The notes under the pieces were generated by a model that was not told the origin of the DNA, did no database searches, and saw nothing but the letters and a program-made list of their open reading frames with translations. Positions 26,001-36,200 of a stretch of DNA of 52,228 bases are shown here, piece after piece; the first letter of the stretch is position 1; each line of letters begins with the position of its first letter. Made by a program: the position numbers and the translations under genes. The DNA is from a virus. The DNA lies in the IMG/VR virus record IMGVR_UViG_3300020472_000038, positions 1 to 52,228 of that record; one strand, written 5' to 3'.

Positions 26001-28471
26001 TTGTTATTGTTACGGATGACGCAGAAGATACTATAGTACTTGAAATAGAAGAATTTATTACTGATACAAATTTTAAAGGTGAGTCTTATGATACTGGAAC
26101 TGGCTTCATGTTACCGATGCTTATTTTTCCAACAGCCGAGTCTGGTTCTGCATTATTGGATCTTAGTTTTACAAGTAGAATAGTATTAGAAATTGATGAT
26201 ATTCAAAATGTAAGATTAGAAAATCAAGATGGTAGTCTTCTTTTAGAAGATGGTGGTGTTGTTTTTTATGAACAGCAACCTACAACATCTGTAGGTTATC
26301 AATATGATATGTTACTTCTGGAAGAATCTGATGGTACAAATCCAGTATTTATTGCTACAGAATCTTCTATGACTGAAGAAATAGATGGTATAGGAGAGAT
26401 TGAATTATTTTCTGATGGTAATTATTCACTTCAGCTTGAAGGTGCACATGGAATTCATGATAATGGACTTCTTGTATATGAAAATGGAGGTTTTACATTA
26501 GAAGCTGGTACTAATGCTGAAGGTGTTATTATTTTTGACGGGCCAACGGCTGATGATGGAGATAGATCTCTTTTAGAAGATGGAGTAGAAGATACAATTG
26601 GAGTGAATCAACCTCAAATTGCGGCATCAGTTAGATCTACAGTTTCAACTTTAAATACTGGTGACACTCTTAATGAAGGAAGTTTTCTTGGATCAGATTT
26701 TGGAGAGAGAACATATGGATCAGTTGCTCTTTCATTGTTACCTAGTGAATTTGAATTTTTGACTGAAGATGGAAAAACCTTTGTTACAGAAGAGAGTACA
26801 ACTAGAAAAGACAATCTTATATCTGAAGCTTATGATAGGGGAATAGTTGCAACAGGAACGGCCACTCAATTTGAATTTGATTTTAATAATCTTATAGTTC
26901 TTGAACCCGATTGGACTTTAGATGTAATTGAATTAGAAGATGGTTTGGGTAAAATAATAGATGAACACGGTTATACTGTTGTACTTGAGATTCAAGCTGC
27001 AAAACCAGAAGTTGGTGTGATTATACTAGAAACCGATACACCAGAAGAAAATTCAATTATTTTAGAATCTGATGACCCCGATGTTATTATTCCTCTTCAA
27101 CAAGAACAAGGAGAAGGTAAAATTTTTACAGAGGAGGATATACACCTATTAATTCCATCTCCCGAAAGACTTTGTGGTGTTGGACTTCATGATTTAATTT
27201 TAGAAGAAGAGGGCATTCTTCAAGAAGAATCTGACCAAATTAAATTAGAAGATTTTACACTTGATAATATTACTCAAGAAGATCCAGTTATGGGAGATTT
27301 TGTTCCTTATCTTGGATTTGGAGATGAGGGGGATAATTCTATAACTATAGATGATAATATGTTATTAGAATCTACAACGCACAAAACTGAAAATGTTTGT
27401 GTTCAGACTGAAGATGGTGATTTGATTGGACAAGAAGATGATGAAACATCTCATATAGTTTTAGAGGATTTTTATTTTAAATATTACAATGTAGGAACTA
27501 TTACTCAAACTGGAACAACCATAACTGTATCTGGAGGCCAATTTCCTTCTGCTGTTGTAAATAGTGGAAGATTTTTCTATGAAAGTGGTACATCATCAGA
27601 TCTTAGTGATAGAAATGGAGTCGAATCAACAGATATTATATCAATATCGGATAGTGGTCTGGAACTAACAGTTGAAGCTTCTAAATCAATAAGTTCTGCA
27701 CAACATTATAAAGTTGAATATGGACTTGATGATACTCCTGTAACCGCTCCAGCAGAATATTTGGTAATGGAAGCTTACACTCTTGATACTACAACTGAAC
27801 AAGTTAGAATTGATATAATTTTTAACGGAGAAGGCGATGTTAATCATGGATATACTAGGGGTGAAGATTCGGATGGTCTTGGAACTTATACTGTAAGTAT
27901 TTCAGCATTTGCTGATATCATAGGAAATGATGTTACATATGAAGATGGAGAAAGGATTTTAGCTGAAGATTCAATTGGTGGATATATTGCTTTTGAAGAT
28001 TCTACTCAAAATGTCTCTTTAGGAATTGCTCATGGAAAAATATTAAATGAAGATGATACTGGATGCTTCATATCAACTGAAGATCATGAAGGTAATGAGA
28101 CAACTCAAGATGATAATGTTCTCATGAAAGAAATGTCGGACGCACTTCTATTAGAAGATAGTGAAACTGAAACTTTGAATTATGTATTGAGTGAGGAAGA
28201 AGGACAAATGATGCTTGAAGATGTATTTCAAGTTTCAGAACATAAAATAATTATGGATAGTCATGATTCTATATTAATAGAAGACCAACCAGACGGTGAT
28301 AATTGGAATTATAAATTATTGAATATGGATATGGGAAGATTTGATATTGAAACAATAGCTAATAATGCATCTATGACTATTCAATTTACTGATTCATCAA
28401 CCAGTTCAACAGATTTTTTCAAACGATCTGATTCTGCCATACTCGTTTCAAGAACAGAACAGATTGTTTGA
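20048..28471 (+). CDS. 7: Giant gp7-like baseplate wedge protein with cupredoxin-like, propeller and LEDG-repeat insertions
   Basis: 2807 aa against 1032 aa in T4. The slot between gp6 and gp8 and the scaffold pieces at residues 1-60 (DSQLPSFVQTDHTKFSKFIQ, KYYEFLEL) and about 350-455 (NLLKHIKDFYRSKGNENSF, then DDVEFYYPGQDIMRLSDGRW) support gp7. The rest is a patchwork: a cupredoxin-like domain (about 62-242), SGETILGANSGATG-type modules, GSGY modules (about 530-610), an ADHGFGAGDRIVITG module (about 930), more than 40 acidic LEDG-type repeats (about 1250-1680 and 1945-2790), and a five-unit propeller-like repeat (about 1685-1935). TREKILELVHPAGMALFGEI-like sequence near 1140-1160 is a conserved marine gp7 segment. 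In T4, gp7 links gp6, gp8 and gp10 at the wedge periphery, so these insertions are probably exposed on the outer baseplate. Confidence 0.78.
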   Translation: MIEDGGILYSQIDSQLPSFVQTDHTKFSKFIQKYYEFLELNLITFTDLDLNADSIIQEKADTTYTITVATGNNAFSNSANKFYVDGAVSPTITLIPGAHAIFDQGDENNVGHYFHISRTPDGIHTAGGKQFTTDDREDVLFTFVGQPGDYDNITLEAETGILLYEDYLDSATTLDNLTLEDASGILLYEDDVELGFETTPDREIGLEASATIKFYVSPDLAGETLYYYCNNHSGMGGNITVSTTTSYISQENGNTHSANTSTEDYLTLENPNRQGEQFLSGETILGANSGATGIVRGKYSTTQAFVEETNHGSFEVGETIKGKTSRVTATVNSYSRQPINASRNVKAFQDIDKAPVGFVELFRKEFLTGFSKNDDINTPNLLKHIKDFYRSKGNENSFRFIFSLLFGIDDVEFYYPGQDIMRLSDGRWTLDKSVKLLTDSASYVDSFLGRTIVGQTSNVSALVERIERYHVGAQDITELFLSGFDANNAAYQATTGTSYTTFYLGEVITANSADSDGNYATATTSGVLQGVDIVYGGSGYNKGDELRITGGGGAEAKAKVSSIAAAALTGIDVIDSGDGYSVGDVVTFFNDGTGGTGGSARVQSIVKTVNVFTQTEVISTQGSTTLDAAAFTAPWGSYNRNTHSSSNSTTTFTVPFDGLSGGDTPKQGDFIAKFGSGESISLYTPGTSKFGTVISTNSTSITYGLGSIDYTTSYNSDPTLNNFVNNDTVVIFDLTKDKDGSAVTSNAYNSTFRATGATIAINGTPTANTDSTYHGAATMQESSIGGIRSLQIMSSGQGYETIPPVSIANTEITFYDNSPEKVGANSIFVNLANTVANIFTSNTLIKNQGNTAFGILLDYLDLASTTLAETGNTTLRIQMTSANTFSPNDVLTSYSRADSSPSGIGVFGTANISTSGTTATFTQADHGFGAGDRIVITGSSSATDNTVYNNNHTIAGITNSSVYTVTLASDPSDDSETSLTVRKIVTANVVADLLLTEDSTTTQISFENGVGTANDDYSSSTSNGSIIVESGIDEANSIFANTGIPGNNAIIQVSKLAVGAIESVLVYDFGAGYSSAPTINASAVGDGSATLTGNVGVYAEYSGYFDGEYGLLSGTNKMQDNLYYQDFSYVVKTNKDVNTYREKILELVHPAGMALFGEILMSANLSVKLFDDGTSNISSTQANTEMVANSVNVPRYHHHEVEFYTKDTTSTNNQISMERSYELKSFSTEITIIEKFDVNMDTTGASSDFDLQLEHGHDLISLENSGFFLAAENTGELLLERDIGGGVGDRLIEETADFLLTEAEIVHVLLEEDSNDTDEDILLLDDGETDKGNASIIGALSDENQSDSSPIIYEFFEAELGNILTEDGDGIGVNLISTDVLEIEEYNGDFIVLDGIREFGYTLLEDGGQLLLDEVTLTGGPIGFESGRGTVLLNSTDGAPGSNAGDQIVTEDYTFEAEPGSVLTEDTGLETTGGGTYLVQEDEAGKFSQGFKIQQEGVFTAVITEGRLVQENEFFILLENQIASADFSLSLEPTTPNAFSGPQTAVYMELENSIGGDSTVRPDKISHFVLEEDEDLVQTLTLEDGTGDIIFENGKGHVRLEIQGVAQTVKIRNEDEASNFKLEDFESVLVQEEQYQIQLESYTLPSLTDVGFLVKEDNDALHLEEAGAYDTDSDEFYATHGLFTFVKASARLNSQDSDMRDVKFNNDGTKMFALGRGNDGVYEYSLSTAFDVSTLTFVQKLDISGEETSANSLEFNLDGTKLFVLGQSDDNVDEYALSTGFDISTASFTDSFDVSTQETAPYGLAFNNDGTKMYVCGWNGDDINEYTLTTAFDVSTASYSQNFSINAQRANASAVQFNADGTKMYVLQGNQNSDIFEYALVTPFDISTASYTNRTHDLTNEESRARGFCFSNNHSQLFVTGWTEDEINEYTVNYTLPDESGADSGIDDTPFYFRLEDDVDARAYLLEEPTTIYHRIESENPADDFVIVTDDAEDTIVLEIEEFITDTNFKGESYDTGTGFMLPMLIFPTAESGSALLDLSFTSRIVLEIDDIQNVRLENQDGSLLLEDGGVVFYEQQPTTSVGYQYDMLLLEESDGTNPVFIATESSMTEEIDGIGEIELFSDGNYSLQLEGAHGIHDNGLLVYENGGFTLEAGTNAEGVIIFDGPTADDGDRSLLEDGVEDTIGVNQPQIAASVRSTVSTLNTGDTLNEGSFLGSDFGERTYGSVALSLLPSEFEFLTEDGKTFVTEESTTRKDNLISEAYDRGIVATGTATQFEFDFNNLIVLEPDWTLDVIELEDGLGKIIDEHGYTVVLEIQAAKPEVGVIILETDTPEENSIILESDDPDVIIPLQQEQGEGKIFTEEDIHLLIPSPERLCGVGLHDLILEEEGILQEESDQIKLEDFTLDNITQEDPVMGDFVPYLGFGDEGDNSITIDDNMLLESTTHKTENVCVQTEDGDLIGQEDDETSHIVLEDFYFKYYNVGTITQTGTTITVSGGQFPSAVVNSGRFFYESGTSSDLSDRNGVESTDIISISDSGLELTVEASKSISSAQHYKVEYGLDDTPVTAPAEYLVMEAYTLDTTTEQVRIDIIFNGEGDVNHGYTRGEDSDGLGTYTVSISAFADIIGNDVTYEDGERILAEDSIGGYIAFEDSTQNVSLGIAHGKILNEDDTGCFISTEDHEGNETTQDDNVLMKEMSDALLLEDSETETLNYVLSEEEGQMMLEDVFQVSEHKIIMDSHDSILIEDQPDGDNWNYKLLNMDMGRFDIETIANNASMTIQFTDSSTSSTDFFKRSDSAILVSRTEQIV
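20231..20773 (+). other. Cupredoxin-like domain within gp7 (residues about 62-242)
   Basis: Strand pattern YTITVATGNNAF, KFYVDGAVSPTITLIPGAHA, IFDQGD, then NVGHYFHISRTPDGIHTAGG, and finally ATIKFYVSPDLAGETLYYYC followed by NNHSGMGGNITV. The C-x2-H-x2-M cluster (Cys229, His232, Met235) with an upstream His (112 or 115) copies the ligand set of type I copper proteins such as plastocyanin. Between the ligand-bearing halves (about residues 150-200) sits an insertion of two LEDG-type repeats. Copper binding is inferred, not shown. Confidence 0.6.
20523..20613 (+). repeat. Paired 19-base direct repeat inside the gp7 cupredoxin-like domain
   Basis: CTGGAATTTTACTTTATGA occurs at 20523-20541 and again at 20595-20613, exactly 72 bases (24 codons) apart. 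It encodes the repeated GILLYED strand of two tandem LEDG-type units (LEAETGILLYED and LEDASGILLYED). Confidence 0.85.
23800..25080 (+). repeat. First block of acidic LEDG-type repeats in gp7
   Basis: Short units of the form (hydrophobic)3-LE(D/E/N)-x-G recur every 10-25 residues. Examples: LISLENSGFFLAAENTGELL, DILLLDDGE, ILTEDGDG, TLLEDGGQLLLDE, LVQEDEAG, LTLEDGTGDIIFENGKGHVR, LHLEEAG. Alternating hydrophobic and acidic residues predict stacked short beta strands. Confidence 0.75.
25099..25850 (+). repeat. Five-unit beta-propeller-like repeat in gp7
   Basis: Each unit reads FN-DGTKM-V-G---D-(I/V)-EY-L-T-FD(V/I)STAS. The GATGG/GACGG core lies at 25166, 25319, 25472 and 25625, exactly 153 bases (51 codons) apart; a degenerate fifth unit (FSNNHSQLFVTGW) follows 159 bases later. 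Length and the DG-turn-strand pattern are like YVTN/WD40-type propeller blades. Confidence 0.75.
25890..28440 (+). repeat. Second block of acidic LEDG-type repeats in gp7
   Basis: About 850 residues with the same unit as the first block, for example FRLEDDVDARAYLLEEPT, VRLENQDGSLLLEDGGVVFY, LQLEGAHGIHDNGLLVYENG, IELEDGLGKIIDEHGYTVVL, DLILEEEGILQEESDQIKLE, VLSEEEGQMMLEDV and ILIEDQPDG. The block runs almost to the C-terminus. Confidence 0.75.
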
Positions 28472-28473
28472 TG

Positions 28474-28481
28474 ACTAAATA
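28474..28481 (+). promoter_or_regulatory. Late-promoter-like box ACTAAATA before gp8
   Basis: ACTAAATA starts 50 bases before the gp8 ATG, just after the gp7 stop, the same distance range as the boxes before other genes here (41-62 bases). The first two bases differ from TATAAATA. The gap of about 50 non-coding bases before gp8 is unusual in this packed block and supports a promoter. Confidence 0.4.
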
Positions 28482-28523
28482 TATTAGAATAAATTTTTTA
28501 AATAAGGTTTTGGAGGAAACAAA

Positions 28524-30239
28524 ATGGCCGCTTTAGTAACTAACAAATTTCGTATTCATAACGCTAAACAATTTATAGAAGCGTTTGACGAGGTGTCATT
28601 TACATCTGGGGCAGCAGTCTCAGACTCTAGTGGACTCCTCAACTCAAATATGTATCTTTTTATAGGAAAAGTAACTGGATGGAGTGATGACGCAAGTCCA
28701 CCCACACCAACCGATTCCGTAGCAAACACACACTATGAGAATTGGCGTGATATGATTGCTGCGAAGAAAGTTACATCTTCAGATGTATCTCACGTTATTC
28801 CAAGAAAGAACTGGACTAATAATACAAACTATTTTGCTTATACTGATAATACAAATTCACTACATAGCCAAGATTTTTATGTAATGACAGGTGATTATAA
28901 TGTGTACAAATGTTTATCAAACAGCGATACAAATTCAGCTGGAGGTGCTGCGTCAACTTCTACTGTTAAACCAACTGGAACTGGAACAGCTATTATTTCA
29001 ACTGCAGATGGTTATAAGTGGAAGTTTATGTATCAGATTCCTGCTTCGGATGCATTAAAGTTTGTTACACCAAACTACATTCCAGTTGATACAGTAAGAC
29101 GATCAAATGGTTATCTTGCAAATACTTTCGACAACGCCCCAGGCCAAGTTCAGTTTGATGTTGAAACTGCAACTGCAGCATCTGGTGGTGGTAATGGTGC
29201 TATAGAAGTAGTTCATCTTACTACTAGAGGTTTACAATATCTTGGAGAAGTGGGTAATGTTTCATCAGTTACAAATACAACTACAGTCACAATTACTGGT
29301 AGTAGTCTTGGTGCTGATGATTGTATTGTAAATAATGACATATATTTCACAAGTGGAGATGCAGCTGGTGAAGGTGGAACTATTACAGATTATAATGGTA
29401 CAAGTAAAGTTGTAACATTTACACCAGCTATAACTGCTCCTTCAGCAACTGATGGGTATGCTATCGGGCCTAAGATTGTAATTTCTGGTGATGGCCAGGG
29501 TGCTAATGTTAGATGTACAGTCAATTCAACTGGTGGAATTAATGCAACAGCTATTATTTCGGGTGGAAACAATTATTCCAATGCATCAATTACTGTTGTT
29601 TCTAATGCTTCTCAATCAAACAGTTTTAATCCAAGTCCCACTGCAGTATTAACTCCAATTATAGGGCCAAAGGGGGGCCATGGTTCAGATGCAGTTCAAG
29701 AATTGGGTGGATTCTTTTGTCTTATTAATTCAAGACTTGAGTATTCGGAATCTAATAACTTTACTACCGATAACGATTTTCGTAAAGTTGGACTTCTTGC
29801 ACAACCTAAATTTTCAAATGGTGATTTTGCAAATACAACTGTAGTTGACCAAGCAACAGCGGCAGTCGTTAGTTCTTGGAACGGAACTGCGTTTGCAGTT
29901 GATGAATTGGTTACAGGTGCTACTTCTGGAGCTACAGGAAGAGTTGTTGATTTTACTGGTAACAATACTATAAGAATGACAGATATTATACCTTCAGGTA
30001 ATTCAACCACTGCTGGATATAATGGTATTTATGGTTACTTTACAAATACAGAAGTTATTGCTGCTAACACAGTAGGAAATGGTGGTTCTGGAGCTTCTGC
30101 TACAGCAAATGGTTCGGGTGCAGTAACTGGTGGAGATTTGGAAAGATTTTCGGGAGACATTATCTATGTAGAAAATAGATCTCCTATTTCAAGAGCAGAT
30201 GACCAAATTGAAGATATTAAGCTGATTATCGAATTCTAA
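28524..30239 (+). CDS. 8: Baseplate wedge protein gp8, enlarged
   Basis: 571 aa against 334 aa in T4. gp8 is a dimeric wedge component binding gp7 and gp10. The N-terminal half aligns with T4 gp8: LVTNKFRIHNAKQFIEAF, MYLFIGKVTGWSDD, PPTPTDSVAN, HVIPRKNW (T4 VIPRRDW), FYVMTGDYNVYKCL and DGYKWKFMYQIPASDALKF. The C-terminus also aligns: GDIIYVENRSPISRADDQIE against T4 GEMIYMENRPPI-MAMDQTE. The extra 230 residues sit before that end and carry modules shared with other virion proteins here: GGNNYSNASITVVSNAS, DELVTGATSGATGRVVDFTG and TVGNGGSGASATANGSG. A strong Shine-Dalgarno GGAGG precedes the ATG. Confidence 0.9.
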   Translation: MAALVTNKFRIHNAKQFIEAFDEVSFTSGAAVSDSSGLLNSNMYLFIGKVTGWSDDASPPTPTDSVANTHYENWRDMIAAKKVTSSDVSHVIPRKNWTNNTNYFAYTDNTNSLHSQDFYVMTGDYNVYKCLSNSDTNSAGGAASTSTVKPTGTGTAIISTADGYKWKFMYQIPASDALKFVTPNYIPVDTVRRSNGYLANTFDNAPGQVQFDVETATAASGGGNGAIEVVHLTTRGLQYLGEVGNVSSVTNTTTVTITGSSLGADDCIVNNDIYFTSGDAAGEGGTITDYNGTSKVVTFTPAITAPSATDGYAIGPKIVISGDGQGANVRCTVNSTGGINATAIISGGNNYSNASITVVSNASQSNSFNPSPTAVLTPIIGPKGGHGSDAVQELGGFFCLINSRLEYSESNNFTTDNDFRKVGLLAQPKFSNGDFANTTVVDQATAAVVSSWNGTAFAVDELVTGATSGATGRVVDFTGNNTIRMTDIIPSGNSTTAGYNGIYGYFTNTEVIAANTVGNGGSGASATANGSGAVTGGDLERFSGDIIYVENRSPISRADDQIEDIKLIIEF

Positions 30240-30257
30240 TAATTTAGGAAAATTTAA

Positions 30258-33200
30258 ATGGCACTAACAACTAATTTTAACGCTGATCCGTATTATGACG
30301 ATTATAATCCAGATGATGCGTATTATCGTATTCTTTTCCGGCCAGGTTTCGCAGTTCAAGCAAGGGAAGTAACACAATTACAAACAATATTACAAAAACA
30401 AATTGAAAGGCATGGAGCTCATACTTTCCAAGATGGTAGTATTGTACTAGGGTGTGAGTTAAATTATGATAATAACATAAAAACGGTTCAGTTAGAAACA
30501 CAGTTTGCTGGCGCTGATATTACTATTGGAGATTTTGCAAATGGAATCGTAACTGGTGGAACATCTAATGCCAGAGCTGTAGTTGTTTCAACTGCTGCGA
30601 CCACAACAACAGATCAACCAGTTATAGTGGTTAACTATTTAAATAACAATACATTTCAAGATGGTGAAACTATTACGGTTGAGGGTACATCAACTCAAGC
30701 AAATTCTGTAAGTTCTACAGGAGCTGCTGGTATATCTACTGGTGCACAAACTAATGCTGCTGTTATAAGTTGTCAATCTGGTGTATTTTATGTTGGTGGT
30801 TACTTTGTTTTTAAAGAAGCAGAGTCTATTATTCTTGAAAAATTTTCAAGTACTCCATCTTACAGAATTGGATTTCAAGTTACAGAGTCTATAGTAACTT
30901 CTGATGTCGATGGTAATTTATTAGACCCAGCACAAGGTGCGTACAACTATGCTGCATCTGGTGCCAATCGTTTTAAGATTGCTTTAGGATTAAGTGCAAA
31001 AGCTTATACTGCGGAAGATCCAGTTGAAGCCGCAGCAGATGAAAACTTTTATCAATTATTAAAACTTAGTGATGGTGTAAAAATTGAAGAAACAAATTAT
31101 CCAATTTATTCAGATTTAGAAAAAACACTTGCAAGACGGACTTATGATGAATCTGGTGATTATACATTAACACCATTTAATCTAGAATTAAAAACACATC
31201 AAGGTATTACTGGAACTACTGCTAATTCTGGTTCAGCTGCAACATCTACACTTACTGGTAATGGAAGTAGTTTTGATACAGAATTAGAAGCAGGTGATGT
31301 GGTATTTCTTACTGGAAACACAGCTCAAACTGCAACTATTGCATCTATTACAAACTCTACAGTTGCTACTCTAAACAACTTTTCTGGTGGATCTGGAACA
31401 TTAGTTACAAGTACTTCTGGTCAAACGATTAAATTTGAAAGTAAATTTTCGGCTGGCCTTGACCCCGGCAAAGCTTATGTAAAAGGATACGAATACGAAA
31501 GTATTTCAACAAAATATGTTACTGTTGATAAGGGAAGAGACACACTAACAGTCAATTCTCATTCTTTAAGTACTGCTTACGGAAATAAATTAAATGTCAA
31601 ACAGGCAAATGGTTATTTTGATATTGCACGACATCAAATAGTAGATTTATATGTAGGGAATGTCGCCACTCAAAATGTTTCTGGTTCTGGTGATTCAGAT
31701 AGTGTTTATGGAACAACTTTTTCTACAAGAAATTCACAAACTAAAATTGGTACTGCAAGAGTTAGAGATGTAGACTTTTTGGCAGCATCAGGTAATACTG
31801 CAAATGTAACACATTCACAGTCTGATTATTCTTTATATCTTTATGATATAAGAACTGCAAATTCTAAAACTGGAACTGTTGCTGATACCCCAAGAGAAAT
31901 AAATGCTGGTTCAAATGCAAACACTGCAACTGATGGATTTATGCCAGTTTTTTCAAAAGATACAACATCTTCTACATTTGAACCAAGAAAAGATATAATA
32001 ACAATAGGTACTAACAAGTATGGTAATACATCTTCTGTTAATTATCTTACTGGTGGTGGATCAACAAATACTGCTTTTGCAAAATTAGCACAAGTATCGG
32101 GGGTGTATGAAGGTGCAACAATTACAATTGTAACTCCAAGTTTAAACAAGATGTTGGGGTTTGATAGTACATATACTGGTGTTTATGGTATTTCTTTAGA
32201 ACATAATGGTTATACATTAACAAATGAGTATGATAAATCACTCGGATCACTTTTGTTAGAAGATCAAACAACTGATGTATCAAATACTACTTATACTAGA
32301 AATGTTATTACTTACACATCAAATTCGGATGTTGCTATTGTTCAAGTAGATTCTGATATGACCCACCGGCCATATTTTTCAGCAAATTCTACAGGTGGTG
32401 CAGTATCTGGTGAATGTTCAACTTTTGAAGTTTCATTCCAAATTAAGGATATTGATTCTATTGCTGTAACTAGTACCTCAGCAAGAACTGCTCACGCCGA
32501 AGTTGATGAAACTTCACGATACAATAATGTTGTTACTGCAAATACTGTTTTAGAAAATACACAACTTAATTCGTTGTTATTTCCACTTCCAGATACACCA
32601 TTATCTCTTGCAAATAATATAACATATACTTACAAGTCTACAAAAAATCTTACAACTGATTCGGGAGGTGTAGTAACATTTTCTTTGAGTGGAACTGATA
32701 CTTTTACAGATCTTGGAACACCAATATCAGCTGCAAAAGCTGAAGAGAATTTTATAGTCGTTGTGAGTGATAAACAAAGTGATGCATCCAATTCTGTGTA
32801 CACTGCAGTTACTGATGGTCAGTATCTTAGTTTCAGTAATACAGACGGTGTTAGTAGAACTATAAATGTAGCTTCTACTTCTGCAGTTATTGACTGTAAT
32901 ACAACATCAGCTATTAAACTTTCAGTTGCATACACTGCAAAGAAAGTTGCATTAACTGGTTCTGGTAAAACTAAAGCTATAGTTGGTGGAATTGTGAATA
33001 CTGCGTATAACAATTCAAATACTGGTGGTGCAAACAACATTCATACTTGGTCACCAAAAGGACAATATTTTGTGGATGCTCCATCAAGAATTACAGGAGT
33101 TAAAATTGATCTTCCTGTTTATGATGTATTTAATTTAATTAGAGTTGTTGATTCGGGATCTTTAACTGTTGATGTGTCTAATTCTATGATGATAGCTTCT

Positions 33201-36200
33201 GCAAATGATATTACATCTTCATATTCTTTAGATACAGGTCAAACGGATAACTTTTATGGGCATGCTTCAGTTCAATTAAGGCCTGGGAAAACTCCACCTA
33301 CTGGTAAAATCTGTATCGTATTTGACAGATTTACTCATTCTGGCTCAGGATTTTTAACAGTTAATTCCTATATGAGTCAAATTGGTGCTAATATTCATGG
33401 AAGAAATAGTGATAATTCAAGGTATAATGCTAATTCCAAAATATTTACTTATGGTGATATTCCAAAATATACAAGTCCAATAAGTGGTTCAGAGACTAGA
33501 CTCACAGATGTTATAGATTGGCGACCCTATGTTCAAGATGATACTCATGATGGAACTACTGCAACCACATACTATATTGCTAATAATACTGATGCTATAG
33601 CAAACTCCACTATTCTTCTTCCAGATTCAGATACAGAAGCAACTCTGGATTATTCTTATTATGTTCCAAGAATAGATAAATTAACTCTTACAAGAGACAG
33701 AACATTTGAAATTATCAAGGGGGTAGCTTCGTCTGATCCTGTTGCTCCACCAGATTCAGAAGATTCCATGACACTTTATACATTGGGAATTCCTGCATAC
33801 ACATTTTCTCTTACAGATATTGAAACACGATACATTGATAATAAGCGTTATACTATGAGAGATGTTGGAAAATTAGAAAAAAGAATTGAAAGAATGGAGT
33901 ATTATACATCTCTCAATCTCTTGGAAATAGAAACAGCTGCAAGAGACATATCTTCTGATATTGATAAAGATTCTCTTTTAAATAGTACAGGTGCAAGATT
34001 CAAGAATGGTATTTTAATTGACCCTTTTGCTGGTCATTCAATCGGTGATGTTGCATTAGATGATTACAAAGCTTCAATCAATTTTAGACAGAAAAAATTA
34101 AGGGCTCCATTTTACTCTGACAATTTTAAATTTACATACGACGCAACAACTAGTAATAATACTGTAAAAACTGGTGATCTTATTACTTTACCTTATACAA
34201 ATAGTGCACTAATTGATCAACCATTATATTCTGGATCTTATTCTATTAATCCATTTAATATAACAAACTATATTGGTAATGTTAAACTTGATCCACCATC
34301 TGATACTTGGTATGATGATACAACTAGACCATCTGTTATTACAAATTTAGAAGGACATCATGATAATTGGGTATTAAGCCCTAGTGATGGAAGAGTGGGA
34401 TTTGGTTCTCAATGGAATGATTGGTCTGTAAACTGGTCGGGAGAACAAATTAATCCAGAACCGCAATCTGCAATATCAAATGGTGGTGCATCAGTTATTA
34501 GTACACGAAGTACGAAAACAATTTCACAAAATAAAACAAAATTTGGAGTTCAAGCAGATAATCCAGTTGAAACTATTGTTAAGTCAGTTGGAAATCGTAC
34601 TGTTGATATGAGTGTAATTCCTTATGTCAGGTCACAGAGAGTATCATTTGCAGCAAAAGGATTAAAACCCTTTACAAATGTATATGTGTATATTGGAAGT
34701 ACTGATGTAGCTGCAAACACAGAACCTGCAAAGAAAATAGTTTTTAGTGCTGCTAATGGAGCATTTCAAGAAGGTGAGGTGGTTAAGGATAGTGCTAACA
34801 ATCAAGGTATAGTTAGAATTGCATCTAATACCGTTAGTAATGTTGCTACTATTTTTATTACTGACATTACTGGAAACACAAGTGCAACTTTGGCAAGTCC
34901 AGTAACATCACAAAATAATAGAGCTACAAATTCTTCTATAGGATTTGCTGCTGCAAATGTAATTACTGGACAAACTACAGGAGCAAATGGAACTATTAGT
35001 TCTATTGTAGCAAATTCAAGAGGACTTGGTACAACTTCTAAAATGCAAACTGATGGTAATGGTACGATTGCGGGTGATATAGACATTGTTTCTGGAACAT
35101 TCAGAACTGGTGATAGACTTATCAGAATAACAGACCATGCAAATAATGAACTTGCAAGTACGACAACTGTTGCTGAGGAATTGTTTAAAGCTAAAGGTCT
35201 TTTTCAAACCAGAGAAAAATTAGCAGTGTCAACAAGAGAAGTTTTATCTCGTAGAGAATCTTTAACTAGTGAAGACATCGTAGTTGATTCTTCTACTAGG
35301 CAGTCTGGTGTATCAAATTATCTTAATCCGTTATCACAGACATTTTTTATTGAACCAAATAATTATCCAATGGGAGTGTTTCTCAAGCATGTAAGTTTAT
35401 ATTTCTCTACAAAGGATTCTAATCTTCCTGTTACTGTACAGATCAGACCAGTTGTAAAAGGAATTCCAAGTGCTTCACATATTATTCCATTTTCTGAAAA
35501 AACATTAAATCCAGATAGTATTACAGCTAATACTTCAACTCCCAGTGCTACAACTTTTATATTTGACTCACCAGTATATTTAGCTACAGGAGAATACGCA
35601 TTAACTGTATTATCTAATAGTTCTCAATCTAAACTTTGGTCTGCAAAAGTAGGAGAAAATAGTTCTGGAACTACTCGTATAATTACACATCAACCATTTG
35701 TAGGAAAACTTTTTGGGCCGTCTAACGCAGGAACTTGGGCCGAAGATACTGGAAGAAGTTTGATGTTTAATTTAGTTAGATGTAATTTTACTGGAACTGG
35801 TGGAGTTAACAACTACGCCGTGTTTAGTTCTCACGCAAATGGAGCAGTTGGTAATACTGCTAATGTGTTGTATCAAACTTTTAAGACAACATCTTCTACT
35901 ATAGATTTTAGTAATACTAATGTAGATTATCAATTTAAATCTTATGATACTACTAATACTGCAGTAGATTATACAAATTTTAGTACAGATCAAAATATTA
36001 TACTAAAAAGTGGAAGACAAATGACTTCAAGCACAAATGGTATGTTTTTAGTCAACGCATCTATGTCAACATCAAATAGTCATGTGTCACCAATTATTGA
36101 CCTTGACCGATTAAGTGTAATAACAATTGATAATGATATAGATAATGCAGGAATTTCTGCAAACGACATTATAATAACTACAAAAGGATCTGGTTATACT

